Shown here one piece after another: positions 54,778 through 63,057 of a stretch of 64,000 bases of DNA (its first letter is position 1; each line of letters opens with the position of its first letter). The DNA lies in contig OY762933.1 of NCBI GenBank assembly GCA_963666765.1, positions 1-64,000 on the forward strand. Direction: 5' to 3'. Origin of the DNA: Foliamicus sp963666765 (GTDB taxonomy: Bacteria; Pseudomonadota; Gammaproteobacteria; Steroidobacterales; Foliamicaceae). The position numbers and the translations under genes were made by a program. Below the pieces are notes generated by a model. The model made no database searches. It saw only the letters and a program-made list of their open reading frames with translations, and was not told the origin of the DNA.

Positions 54778-55146
54778 ATGGCGAATAAGGACGACTTCAA
54801 ACCACGCCCCCGGGCGCCCAGGGGTGTGCGGCCGTTCGCCCTGGGTGACCGACACCTGGAACGCGTGCTGAGCATGCTGGTGGCGGTGGCGGCCGAAGTC
54901 TCCGTCGTGCATGACCGCTACGACACCCTGTCCCGGATCCTTGCCGAAAAGGGCATGGTCAAGCTGGAAGACCTGGAGAGCTTCGTTCCCGACGACGAAG
55001 TGGAGGCGCAGCGCGAAGCCTGGAGGCAGGCGTTTCTCGGGCGCATGTTGCGCATACTCCAGGAGGACCTGCAGGAAGATTCCCTGGAGGAGCGCGAAGA
55101 GAACTACCGCAGGCTGCAGGAGAAGCTGGCCAGCCGCCCGGTGTAA
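54778..55146 (+). CDS. Small helical protein paired with a methyltransferase (paralogue of 19785-20189)
   Basis: 122 aa, family not recognised. Residues 27-90 (LERVLSMLVAVAAEVSVVHD...EEREENYRRL) are predicted helical and align gap-free with residues 26-90 of the other copy. The N-terminus is Pro/Arg-rich (KPRPRAPRGVRPF) and unlike that copy; the end is charged and coiled-coil-like. No metal or catalytic motif is seen. Here the gene follows its methyltransferase by 48 bases; in the first locus it precedes it. Confidence 0.72.
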   Translation: MANKDDFKPRPRAPRGVRPFALGDRHLERVLSMLVAVAAEVSVVHDRYDTLSRILAEKGMVKLEDLESFVPDDEVEAQREAWRQAFLGRMLRILQEDLQEDSLEEREENYRRLQEKLASRPV

Positions 55147-55170
55147 GACCCAGATCTCTTGCTCGTGGGG

Positions 55171-55185
55171 TTATCGGGCCGATAA
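55171..55185. terminator. Short palindrome between convergent genes
   Basis: TTATCGGGCCGATAA lies between the small protein (+) and a Rieske gene (-), followed by AT-rich bases. It may act as a weak bidirectional terminator; the stem is only 6-7 bp. Confidence 0.3.
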
Positions 55186-55211
55186 TTTGATAACGCAGTC
55201 CGCTAGAGGCT

Positions 55212-56381
55212 CTACTTTTTCCCGGCGTTGCCGGCGAAGGTCGTGCCCCTGGCAAAGCGCGGCACTTCGTCGTGAACCCAGCCCTTGGGATCCTCCTTGC
55301 GCACAGGCGAGGGGATCGCCCGATAGCGGCCGTCAGCCAGGGCCTCGGCCCAGGCCTTGCGATCGATCTGCCAGCCGCGTTCACGCATCCTGGCCATCAG
55401 GTTCCAGTAGAGCTGAATCTCCGAATCCTCATCGTAGGTGTAAAAGCCGTTGGGGTCGGGTCCCACCGGTGCAATGCGGGGTTGCTGCGCTTCGGCGATC
55501 GCCTTGTCCTGGCGCACCTGCATGAGATTGCGCTTCAGGTGCTCCTTGTCGAGTTCGGGCTGCAGCATGAAGTCACGAAAAAAAATGTAGTGCATGGCCG
55601 TCGTTTGCTCGTCGATCGGCGTCGAAAACTCATAAAACACGTTGTGCATGCCGCTGCCGATGCCGCCGATTTCAACCTTGCCGTAAAGGCTGATCCCCGC
55701 GACGCGGAATTTCATCCGCGACTCGACTTTCCTGGCCTCGTCGCCGTCGCGCAATTTTTCCCATTCCCCGCCCTTGCGAATACGCGATGTCGGGTAATAC
55801 ACAAGGTCGAATCCGTCGTCGCCTTCCGTCAACTCAAACGGCGGCGGCGCAATGGGATTGTCCTGGTTCTGGAATTCGATGCCATGAACGACGGGCAAAT
55901 GGACGAGATCGAGATTTGAAAATTTCGCCCAGTGATAGTTGGTTTCCCAGACCTCGCTGTGCGTGGTGGAGCGGAATCCGTCGTCGTTATATTCGGGCAT
56001 GTCGATAATCGTCGCCGCGCTTTCGGGCTCGTCGCCGAGAAACGCCCAGATCAGGCCGTACTTTTCTTCCGTGGGATAAGCGTCGATCTTGACGCCCGGC
56101 GCCACATCCTGCGGATTCTCATTCCGGCGCGAGGCGATCTCCGTGCACTTGCCCTCGCCGTTGAAAGACCAGGCGTGATAGGGGCAGGCGATGGATCCGT
56201 CGTCCTTGCACTTGCCGTTGGCCAGGCTCCCGCCCCGATGAGGGCAGACATTGCTGAGACAGACCGCCCTGCCGCCCGGCTCGCGGTAGAGCACAAAGTC
56301 GCAGCCCAGCATGCGGACCTGGAGGGGTTTCTCGTTAAGATCTTCGCTTCGCGCAGCGACGTACCAGACATTTGTGAACAC
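55212..56381 (-). CDS. Rieske non-haem iron oxygenase, alpha subunit (second in operon)
   Basis: 389 aa with a GTG start at 56381. The start is chosen because FTNVWYVAARSEDL aligns with the N-termini of the two other Rieske proteins and AGAGGAGA precedes it; the long open frame upstream to 56570 is not used. Ligands Cys46, His48, Cys66, His69 (CPHRGG...CPYHA); iron site SNLDLVHLPVVHG. The second domain (GGIGSGMHNVFYEF...AMHYIFFRDF) differs most from the other two, so it probably acts on another substrate. It follows 56428-57570 by 46 bases on the same strand. Confidence 0.88.
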   Translation of the reverse strand: MFTNVWYVAARSEDLNEKPLQVRMLGCDFVLYREPGGRAVCLSNVCPHRGGSLANGKCKDDGSIACPYHAWSFNGEGKCTEIASRRNENPQDVAPGVKIDAYPTEEKYGLIWAFLGDEPESAATIIDMPEYNDDGFRSTTHSEVWETNYHWAKFSNLDLVHLPVVHGIEFQNQDNPIAPPPFELTEGDDGFDLVYYPTSRIRKGGEWEKLRDGDEARKVESRMKFRVAGISLYGKVEIGGIGSGMHNVFYEFSTPIDEQTTAMHYIFFRDFMLQPELDKEHLKRNLMQVRQDKAIAEAQQPRIAPVGPDPNGFYTYDEDSEIQLYWNLMARMRERGWQIDRKAWAEALADGRYRAIPSPVRKEDPKGWVHDEVPRFARGTTFAGNAGKK

Positions 56382-56427
56382 CGGGCCTGTCTCCTCTTTC
56401 TGATTGGTTAGGGGAGCGCCGGAACGG

Positions 56428-57570
56428 TCATTCGTCCCGGCGCGGGTAGGTGGTGGGTATCGGCTTTGCGATCCAGTTTTTTGGGTTCTCGCGACGCAGC
56501 GGGCAGGGAATCGCCAGGGCGTTGTAGCGGCCCTGCCTTGCCGCTTCGTCGATGTCGATTTCCCAGCCACGCCTGGCCAGCTTGTAGATCAGTTGGCGGA
56601 AGGGCGCCTCGTTCTGGTCCGACGCAACCAGCAACTCGCCGGACATCGTCCTGGGCAGGTAGCGGGGATTGACGTTCTGCGAAACTACCGTGTCCTCGGC
56701 CGCCGCCTTCATCCGGCCCTGGAGCCGCTCTTCATCGTGTTCCGGACCGGTCAGGAAATTGCGCACCTGGTGGCTGAAGATGCGCGTGTTGTCCTGGTCG
56801 ATCGGGGTGCGGGCGGCGAAGGTGATGTGACGAACGCCGTTGCTGCGCTTGATGTCGATCAGGTGCGATATCCCGACAATGCTGAACCAGGTATAGGCCT
56901 TGTTGTTGCCGCGTTTCTCGTCGATGACCGATTTGGTCATCTCGCTCAGGTTCCTGTATTCGGCCGGCGGCCGCTCGCGGTAGGTGCTGCTGCCCCACTC
57001 ATGCGCGACGGGCTCGACCAGCATCAGCTTCGGGTCCCGCTTGCTGCCGAAGCTGGCGTGCACGAACGAGGGGTGAGACCCGTCGATGGAGTTTTCCTCG
57101 CTGCGCGCCCAGTTGTATTGCACCTCGTAGTTGAGGTGCACGATGCCCCACTTCTCGCGGCTCTTCATCGCCTCGTCATAGTACGGATAGTTGTCGGGAA
57201 TGGGCGGGCGCTCGTCTTCGGGGAGGTCGCCCAGGAAAACCCAGATCCAGCCGTAGCGGATCTCGACGGGATAGCAATCGACCCGCGCGCGCCTGGGAAT
57301 CTTCACATCATCGCCCAGCGCCGGTATCCGCGTGCACCGTCCCCGGCTGTTGTATTCCCAGCCGTGATAGCTGCAGGCGATCCGCCCGTCGTTGACCTTG
57401 CCGAGGCCCAGCGACCCGCCCCTGTGGGAGCAGGTGTCGTTGACGCAGACGACTCCGTTTGCCTTGTTGCGGAATAGCGCGAACCATAGGCCGAGCATCT
57501 TCACCCGGTAGGGCTGGCCGACCTTGACATCGTCCTCGGTAGCGGCAACGTACCAGTTGTTGATCAACAT
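56428..57570 (-). CDS. Rieske non-haem iron oxygenase, alpha subunit (first in operon)
   Basis: 380 aa. Start ATG 57570 preceded by AGGAGA. Ligands Cys47, His49, Cys66, His69 (CSHRGG...CSYHGW); iron site ENSIDGSHPSFVHASFG. Very similar in plan to 42347-43483 (same opening, ARVD-CYPVE, and PIDQDNTRIFSHQ versus PVDPCNTRIFMHQ), suggesting a duplication. Likely aromatic-ring hydroxylation or demethylation; needs a reductase not encoded in the window. Divergent from the flavin-monooxygenase-like gene at 57708, with a shared intergene of 137 bases. Confidence 0.9.
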   Translation of the reverse strand: MLINNWYVAATEDDVKVGQPYRVKMLGLWFALFRNKANGVVCVNDTCSHRGGSLGLGKVNDGRIACSYHGWEYNSRGRCTRIPALGDDVKIPRRARVDCYPVEIRYGWIWVFLGDLPEDERPPIPDNYPYYDEAMKSREKWGIVHLNYEVQYNWARSEENSIDGSHPSFVHASFGSKRDPKLMLVEPVAHEWGSSTYRERPPAEYRNLSEMTKSVIDEKRGNNKAYTWFSIVGISHLIDIKRSNGVRHITFAARTPIDQDNTRIFSHQVRNFLTGPEHDEERLQGRMKAAAEDTVVSQNVNPRYLPRTMSGELLVASDQNEAPFRQLIYKLARRGWEIDIDEAARQGRYNALAIPCPLRRENPKNWIAKPIPTTYPRRDE

Positions 57571-57707
57571 GCACGTTCTCCTGGCGGACGTTCCGAATAT
57601 GCGCTGGCGGCGCGTTGATATGATACACGGCACGGCCTGAAACACGGTCAATTCAGCGGAGGCTGACCTTTCCAGAATGCACGGCCAAGCTCTCCATTCG
57701 TCGCGAC

Positions 57708-58901
57708 ATGACTGAGCCGGGTACTCCCGGAATGCGCCCCGAGGTCCCGACCGCAGAAGAATTTGTCGACCGGGCCCGGGCGATCGTTCCGCAGATCAGG
57801 ATGCGCGCGGACGATGCCGAGCGGATGCGCGCCCTGCCTGACGACATGATGGCCGCGGTCAGGGGTGCGGGCCTGCTGCACGCCTTCATTCCCGAGAGAT
57901 ACGGCGGCTACAACCTCAACTGGGGCCCGCAGATCGCGGCGGGGCGGGCGATTGCCGCGGGATGTCCCTCGACGGCGTGGCTGGTGTCCGTTGTCGGGTC
58001 GCATGCCGGCTACGTGGGACGCATGCCGGAGCAGGCGCAGGACGACGTGTGGGGCGGCGGCGAGGGCGTGTTGATCGCTACCGGAGCGGTTCCCATCGGA
58101 GTGGAGGTCCGGCGCGTGGCCGGCGGTTTCAGGGTCAGTGGCCAGTGGGCGTTCTGCAGCGGGGTCGATCATTCCGCCTGGGCGCTTCTCAGGGGCACGC
58201 CCATCGGCGAAGAAGACGGCCCGCAGCGCTACATGCTCTTCCCCAGCGAGGATTTCTCGATCGTCGATGACTGGTTTGTTTCCGGCATGCGGGCAACGGG
58301 TTCCAAGTCCGTGCGTCTGGACGATGTGTTCGTGCCCGACTACCGGACCCTGGCGCTGCCCGAGTTGTTCGCCATGCATCCGCCGGGCTCGAAAGTGAGC
58401 AAGGGGCCCGTCTACAGCTACAGTTTTCGCGCTTATGCCGGTTCGGCGCTGATGGGGCCCATCATCGGCGCGGCGGAGGCCGCTCTCGACCTGTTCATCG
58501 ACGGACTGAAGGAGTCCGGCAAGGACCTGGCCGACCCGTACGTCCAGATGCTGGTGGGAGAAACCGACGCCGAGGTGCGGGCGGCCGGTCAGCTTCTGGA
58601 CAATGTCCTGAAGACGCAGAACCATTACGCGACGCGGATGCTGCCGGTTCCCATGGAGCACAGGGTGGCGTTTGTCCGCGACCGGGCTTTCGCCTGCCGC
58701 CTGAGTCGCCGGGCGGTGGACAGGATGGTGCGTCAACTGGACCTTCAGCAGTCGCTTTCCGATGCGCCGCTCCAGCGCTACCACCGGGACATTCACGCGA
58801 TGTGCCAGCAGATCGGCATCAACTGGGACCGAAACATGACGAATGTCGCCAGGCAGATCCTGGGCCTGAAGACCGACATTCCCTATCTGAACGAAGCCTG
58901 A
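57708..58901 (+). CDS. Acyl-CoA-dehydrogenase-fold flavin monooxygenase (HsaA-like), active-site His kept
   Basis: 397 aa. Group D two-component hydroxylase fold: LPDDMMAAVRGAGLLHAFIPERYGGY near the N-terminus, WAFCSGVDHSAWALL, DDVFVPDYRTLALPEL, and the C-terminal RYHRDIHAMCQQ with the conserved R-D-x-H. These enzymes hydroxylate phenols using reduced flavin from a partner reductase, absent here. No CoA-binding features are obvious. Its stop TGA shares one base with the ATG of the next gene (TGATG). Confidence 0.85.
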   Translation: MTEPGTPGMRPEVPTAEEFVDRARAIVPQIRMRADDAERMRALPDDMMAAVRGAGLLHAFIPERYGGYNLNWGPQIAAGRAIAAGCPSTAWLVSVVGSHAGYVGRMPEQAQDDVWGGGEGVLIATGAVPIGVEVRRVAGGFRVSGQWAFCSGVDHSAWALLRGTPIGEEDGPQRYMLFPSEDFSIVDDWFVSGMRATGSKSVRLDDVFVPDYRTLALPELFAMHPPGSKVSKGPVYSYSFRAYAGSALMGPIIGAAEAALDLFIDGLKESGKDLADPYVQMLVGETDAEVRAAGQLLDNVLKTQNHYATRMLPVPMEHRVAFVRDRAFACRLSRRAVDRMVRQLDLQQSLSDAPLQRYHRDIHAMCQQIGINWDRNMTNVARQILGLKTDIPYLNEA

Positions 58902-60043
58902 TGGTGTCCGCGTCCCTGATGGAAACGTTGTCGGCGCTGGCCGGTGAATTGCGCACGGGGCGCAGGACTGGTGAACTCTTGCCGGCGCTGCGCGACGAGG
59001 GCGCCTTCGCCTTGCTGCAGCCCGAAAGCCGGGGCGGGCGGGAAGCGGCGTGGCCCGATTTCGTTTCGGCCACCCGGGAGGCGGCCGCGGTCTGTCCCGC
59101 CGCCGGCTGGTTGATCGCCACCTGCGGCGTCAACGCCGCGCTGGTGGCGCGCATGCGGGAAGCCGCGCAGGAGCGGGTGTGGTCGCAAGACCCGCGGGCG
59201 TTCATTGCCGGCGCGGGGCAGCCTGTGGAGAGCCAGGTCGTCAAGACGAACAAGGGATACCGGGTCGACGGGCGCTGGGACAATGTCCTCGCCGGCGCAT
59301 CCGCGAATTGGGTGCTGGCCTCGTCCACTTTCGACGGCAGTCCCTGCGTTGTGCTGATTCCGGCATCCCGACTGGATGTGGAAGACGCCGAAGCCCGGGT
59401 GCTGCGGGGTTCGGGGTGCGCGCATGTGCGCGCCGACGGCATCGAAGTGCACCGGGATTTCCTGATCGCCGTCCCCGACCTGTTTGCCGATAAACCGGAT
59501 GTCATTTATAGGAAACCCATATATAATACTGAGTTATATGGCTTTTATATTTCCGCACGACTGGGCGCCCTGGTGGGGGCGGCGGAAGGCGCGTACCGTG
59601 AGTACGTGAACATCACCGAAAAGTGGGTGAGCGGTATCGGTGGCCACCAGGTCGCGAAATTCACCCAGGTGCAGGTGCGGCTGGCGGAAACGAACGCGGA
59701 CCTGGCGGTTGCCGCCTTGTTGCTGGACCAGTCCACCGCAGCGCTGCAGGGCTGCATCGAAAGCGGCCGCCCCCCGGACGAGAGAGAGCGCGCGGAGTTG
59801 CGCCGCAACAACGCCTACGTGGCGCGCAAGTCGCTGGAAAGCACTGAGAGGCTGGTGGTGCAGATGGGCGCGCGGGGACTCCTGGACAGCAACCCGGTCC
59901 AGCATTTCTTCGTCGATATTCGCGCAATGGCGGCCCACGAGAGCATGGAGTGGGCTTCGAACATGTCGGCCATGGGCAAGTCCCTGCTGGGGCTGGAAAC
60001 GGAATCCTGGCCGGCGCCGGATTCCCTCTTCGCCGGCGGCTGA
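58901..60043 (+). CDS. Divergent acyl-CoA-dehydrogenase-fold partner of the upstream flavoprotein
   Basis: 380 aa, paralogue of 57708-58901 along its whole length (RGAGLLHAFIPERYGG/RDEGAFALLQPESRGG; YHRDIHAMC/FFVDIRAMA). Three residues that are conserved upstream are changed: the SGxDHS loop is DNVLAGASAN, and R-D-x-H is V-D-x-R. So it may be a non-catalytic subunit of a heteromer, or an enzyme with other chemistry. Translation is coupled by the TGATG overlap. Contains an AT-rich patch with rare codons at 59505-59560. Followed after 31 bases by an aldehyde dehydrogenase. Confidence 0.8.
   Translation: MVSASLMETLSALAGELRTGRRTGELLPALRDEGAFALLQPESRGGREAAWPDFVSATREAAAVCPAAGWLIATCGVNAALVARMREAAQERVWSQDPRAFIAGAGQPVESQVVKTNKGYRVDGRWDNVLAGASANWVLASSTFDGSPCVVLIPASRLDVEDAEARVLRGSGCAHVRADGIEVHRDFLIAVPDLFADKPDVIYRKPIYNTELYGFYISARLGALVGAAEGAYREYVNITEKWVSGIGGHQVAKFTQVQVRLAETNADLAVAALLLDQSTAALQGCIESGRPPDERERAELRRNNAYVARKSLESTERLVVQMGARGLLDSNPVQHFFVDIRAMAAHESMEWASNMSAMGKSLLGLETESWPAPDSLFAGG
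59505..59560. other. AT-rich, rare-codon patch inside a GC-rich gene
   Basis: About 56 bases within the divergent flavoprotein gene are over 65% A+T (runs such as TATATAATACTGAGTTATATGG) against about 63% G+C around it. The frame is kept and codes for VIYRKPIYNTELYGFYIS, using ATA, AGG, TTA, TAT and AAT codons. Confidence 0.8.
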
Positions 60044-60074
60044 GCGGCGAACGGCCAGGGAGCAACGACGAACG

Positions 60075-61499
60075 ATGAACGAGAGAATCATCCCGGCGCG
60101 CAACCCGCGGACCGGGGTTGTCGACTATGAGTTCAAGGCGATGTCCGGGTACGGCGTTGAGCGCGAAGTCGCGGACATGCGCGAGCATCAGCCGGCATGG
60201 GACGCGCTGGGAATCGAGGGGCGCAGCGAGGTGCTGCGCCTGTGGGGCGCGGCGGTCGAGGAGCGCAGGGAAGCGCTGCTGGAAGCCCTGGTTACGGACA
60301 CCGGGCGCTATTCGCTCTCGCGCGGCGAAGTGCTGGGGGTGGACAGGAGAATCGAGGCCTGGTGCGCGCAGGCGCCGGAACTGCTCGCAGACCGCGAGCA
60401 GGTATCGCGAGTGAACAGCGACGTGGTGCTCGCCAATCAGTATGTTCCCTACTGCGCCGTGGGCGTCATCAGTCCCTGGAACTTTCCGCTGACGCTTTCA
60501 CTCATCGACGCGCTGCCGGCGCTGTTCGCGGGCTGTAGCGTCGCCCTCAAGCCCAGCGAAGTCACGCCGCGATTCATTCGGCCGCTGGAGGAGAGCATCC
60601 GGGCCGTGCCGGACCTGGCCCGCGTGTTCCGGATACTGCCGGGCGACGGCGAAACAGGCGCCGCCCTGGTCGGGCAGGTGGACCTGATCTGCTTCACCGG
60701 CAGTGTGGCGACGGGGCGCAAGGTCGCGGCGACCGCAGGCGAGCGATTCATTCCCGCCTACCTGGAACTGGGCGGCAAGGACCCGGCCATGGTCATGGAG
60801 GGCGCCGACCTTGAAAGGGCCGCCGACGCCATCATGCGCCAGGGCGTGCTCAACAGCGGCCAGGTATGCCTGTCGATGGAGCGGGTCTACGTACAGGAAG
60901 GCGTTTTTGGTGAATTTCTGGATCTTCTGGTCGCCAGGGCCGAAAAGGTGCGGCTCAACTACCCGGACATGCACTCGGGTCATATCGGCCCGTTGATACG
61001 CCAGGGCCAGGCAGCCGTCATCGAGGAGCACCTCGCCGACGCGGTCGCCCGCGGCGCCACGGTCCATTGCGGCGGAAAGATCGAGAATCATGGCGGCGGG
61101 GACTGGTGCGCGGCCACGGTGCTGAGCGATGTCAATCACCGGATGAAGATCATGACCGAGGAAACCTTCGGTCCGGTCATTCCGGTAATGAAGTTCTCGG
61201 ATGCGGACGAAGGCATAGCGCTCAGCAACGACAGCGACTACGGCCTTTCCGCGGCCGTGTTTGCGCGAACCGACGAAGAAGCGCTGGACATCGCGCGGCG
61301 GATCAACTGCGGCGGCATGAGCATCAACGACGCGGGGCTGCAGTCGGTGACTACCGAGTGCGAAAAGCAGAGCTTCAACTATTCCGGCCTCGGCGCTTCC
61401 CGCATGGGGCCCTCCGGGCTGTTGCGGTTCTTCCGCAAGAAGGCGCTTATGACCCAGAGGGGCTACCCGCGAACGATCGATGAGCTCGGCGAGATTTGA
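60075..61499 (+). CDS. Aldehyde dehydrogenase (second)
   Basis: 474 aa. Cys265 in NSGQVCLSMERV, Glu231 in LELGGKDPAMV, and FTGSVATGRKV. PWNFPLTLS and the C-terminal SASRMGPSGLLRF are typical of the benzaldehyde/succinate-semialdehyde group. Acts on a semialdehyde or aromatic aldehyde (inference). Start ATG 60075 preceded weakly by AGGGAG at 14 bases. Its stop lies inside the next gene (20-base overlap). Confidence 0.88.
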   Translation: MNERIIPARNPRTGVVDYEFKAMSGYGVEREVADMREHQPAWDALGIEGRSEVLRLWGAAVEERREALLEALVTDTGRYSLSRGEVLGVDRRIEAWCAQAPELLADREQVSRVNSDVVLANQYVPYCAVGVISPWNFPLTLSLIDALPALFAGCSVALKPSEVTPRFIRPLEESIRAVPDLARVFRILPGDGETGAALVGQVDLICFTGSVATGRKVAATAGERFIPAYLELGGKDPAMVMEGADLERAADAIMRQGVLNSGQVCLSMERVYVQEGVFGEFLDLLVARAEKVRLNYPDMHSGHIGPLIRQGQAAVIEEHLADAVARGATVHCGGKIENHGGGDWCAATVLSDVNHRMKIMTEETFGPVIPVMKFSDADEGIALSNDSDYGLSAAVFARTDEEALDIARRINCGGMSINDAGLQSVTTECEKQSFNYSGLGASRMGPSGLLRFFRKKALMTQRGYPRTIDELGEI

Positions 61500-62895
61500 T
61501 GTCGTCATAGTCGGCGGCGGCACGGCCGGCATTCCCGCCGCCATAGCCGTTGCGCAGCGGGGCGGGAGGGTGTGCATCGTGGAAGCGACCGGCGCGCTGG
61601 GCGGCACATGCACCATCAGCTGGGGGCAGATGAGCGGCGCCGGCACCCGGATCCAGGCGGAAAAGGGCATTGCCGATTCCTGGCACGACCACTACGAAGA
61701 CGCCGTTCGCATTACCCGGGGCACAGCCAGGGACGAATTCCTGCGCCTGGCGACGCAAATCCAGGGGCCGCTGATTGACTGGCTGGAGGAAAACGGCTTC
61801 GAAATGGCCCCGGAAGTGCCCGGGATTCTCTACGCGCACGAGCTCTACACGGCGGCAAGGCTTTACTGGGGCAACGAGCGGGGGCAGTCCATCTGCAAGG
61901 TGCTCTTCAATCTGCTTGAGCCGCTAGTCGAAGACGGAAAGGTGACCGTTCGCCTGAACACGGCGATGCGCGAGATCGTGGTCGATGACCATGGAGCCGT
62001 GACAGGCATATCGACCGAAAGCGGGGAGCGGATAATCGCCCGGAGCACTTTTCTGACGACCGGCGGCTATTCGGGAAACAGGGAGTTCTACGAGCGGATG
62101 CATCCGGGCGTCAAGCTTTATCCGGGCACCTGGGAGCACTCGAAAGGAGACGGCATCAGGGCAGCCATGGCCATCGGCGCGGCAACCTGGAACGAGGAGA
62201 ATTTTTCGCTGGGAATGGGCGGGATTTACGACAGCACGACGCAATACCCCCGCTATTGCGGGATCGGCGGCCTGACTCCGCAGGTGCGGCTGCCCTGGGA
62301 GGTCCTGGTCAACCAGGAAGGGCTTAGGTTCATGGCCGAAGACCACGAGAGCTACGAATACCGGGCGACCCATCTGCGCAAGCAGACGGACAACCGCGCC
62401 TGGCTGGTCTTCGACGAGGCGATCCGGCAGAACGCGCCCAGGGTTTTTCTGCGCTGGTCCGGCGAAACGCTGAAGAAGCTCTACAACAACGGGCGCACGG
62501 TGAGAAAGGGTTCAAGCCTGGATGAGCTTGCCGATCGCTGCGGAATAACGGACAAGGCCGCCCTGGCGAACACCGTCAGGGAATACAACGAGTCCTGCGA
62601 AAGCGGCCGGGACGACTTCGGCCGCAAGTATTTTCCGCAAAGGATCGGCGCCGGGCCTTTCTACGCGGTCGAGATTGCCAGCTACGCGGTGCGCGGCAGT
62701 ATCGGCATCAAGGTGGATACCGGGTTTCGGGTGCTCGACACGGAGGACAGGCTGATCGGCAACCTGTACGCGGCGGGCGAAATCCTCGGAGGCGGACTGT
62801 TCGGCGCCGCGGCGGTCGCCGGCATGGGGATAACGCCGGCGCTGGCGTTCGGCCAGTACGTTGGCGAGAAGCTGATTCCGCTTGGAGAAAACTAG
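61480..62895 (+). CDS. FAD-dependent oxidoreductase, fumarate-reductase flavoprotein-like
   Basis: 471 aa. N-terminal dinucleotide fold VVIVGGGTAGIPAAIAVAQRGG (GxGxxG, Glu at the end of strand 2 in VCIVEAT), LLGGT-like GALGGTCTISWG, LTTGGYSGN, and the C-terminal GLFGAAAVAGMGITPALAFG that closes the FAD site. Related to FrdA/SdhA and 3-ketosteroid delta1-dehydrogenase families; likely dehydrogenates an unsaturated ring or acid. The ATG overlaps the dehydrogenase stop by 20 bases, so it is an operon member. Confidence 0.88.
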   Translation: MSSARFDVVIVGGGTAGIPAAIAVAQRGGRVCIVEATGALGGTCTISWGQMSGAGTRIQAEKGIADSWHDHYEDAVRITRGTARDEFLRLATQIQGPLIDWLEENGFEMAPEVPGILYAHELYTAARLYWGNERGQSICKVLFNLLEPLVEDGKVTVRLNTAMREIVVDDHGAVTGISTESGERIIARSTFLTTGGYSGNREFYERMHPGVKLYPGTWEHSKGDGIRAAMAIGAATWNEENFSLGMGGIYDSTTQYPRYCGIGGLTPQVRLPWEVLVNQEGLRFMAEDHESYEYRATHLRKQTDNRAWLVFDEAIRQNAPRVFLRWSGETLKKLYNNGRTVRKGSSLDELADRCGITDKAALANTVREYNESCESGRDDFGRKYFPQRIGAGPFYAVEIASYAVRGSIGIKVDTGFRVLDTEDRLIGNLYAAGEILGGGLFGAAAVAGMGITPALAFGQYVGEKLIPLGEN

Positions 62896-63057
62896 CAGCC
62901 CGTGGCAGAACCCCGCGTCGCACCGAGACGGGCGAGACGCCCGCCTGGCAAGGCGCGAGGAGCGCGCATATCGGGCATATGCAAGCGACGAGCAACGCAG
63001 TCCAGGCGGGATGGATCGCCGGTCGAATGCAGCGGGGCTTTTGCCACGGGCTGCTAG
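62892..63057. repeat. Structured repeat, copy 3
   Basis: Outer arms 62892-62907/63042-63057 (16 bp perfect), second stem CCCGCCTGG/CCAGGCGGG (62940-62948/63002-63010), inner stem GCATAT/ATATGC (62966-62971/62977-62982). The core CAAGGCGCGAGGAGCG (62949-62964) equals unit 1 at 12697 and ACGAGCAACGC (62988-62998) equals 12737. The three stems differ in sequence from unit 1 but still pair. It sits between two convergent genes. Confidence 0.8.

Noticed and set aside
42347..57570. Biosynthetic gene cluster for a natural product
   Set aside because: The enzymes are oxidative and degradative in family; there are no NRPS, PKS, terpene synthase or RiPP genes. The methyltransferases alone are not sufficient evidence.
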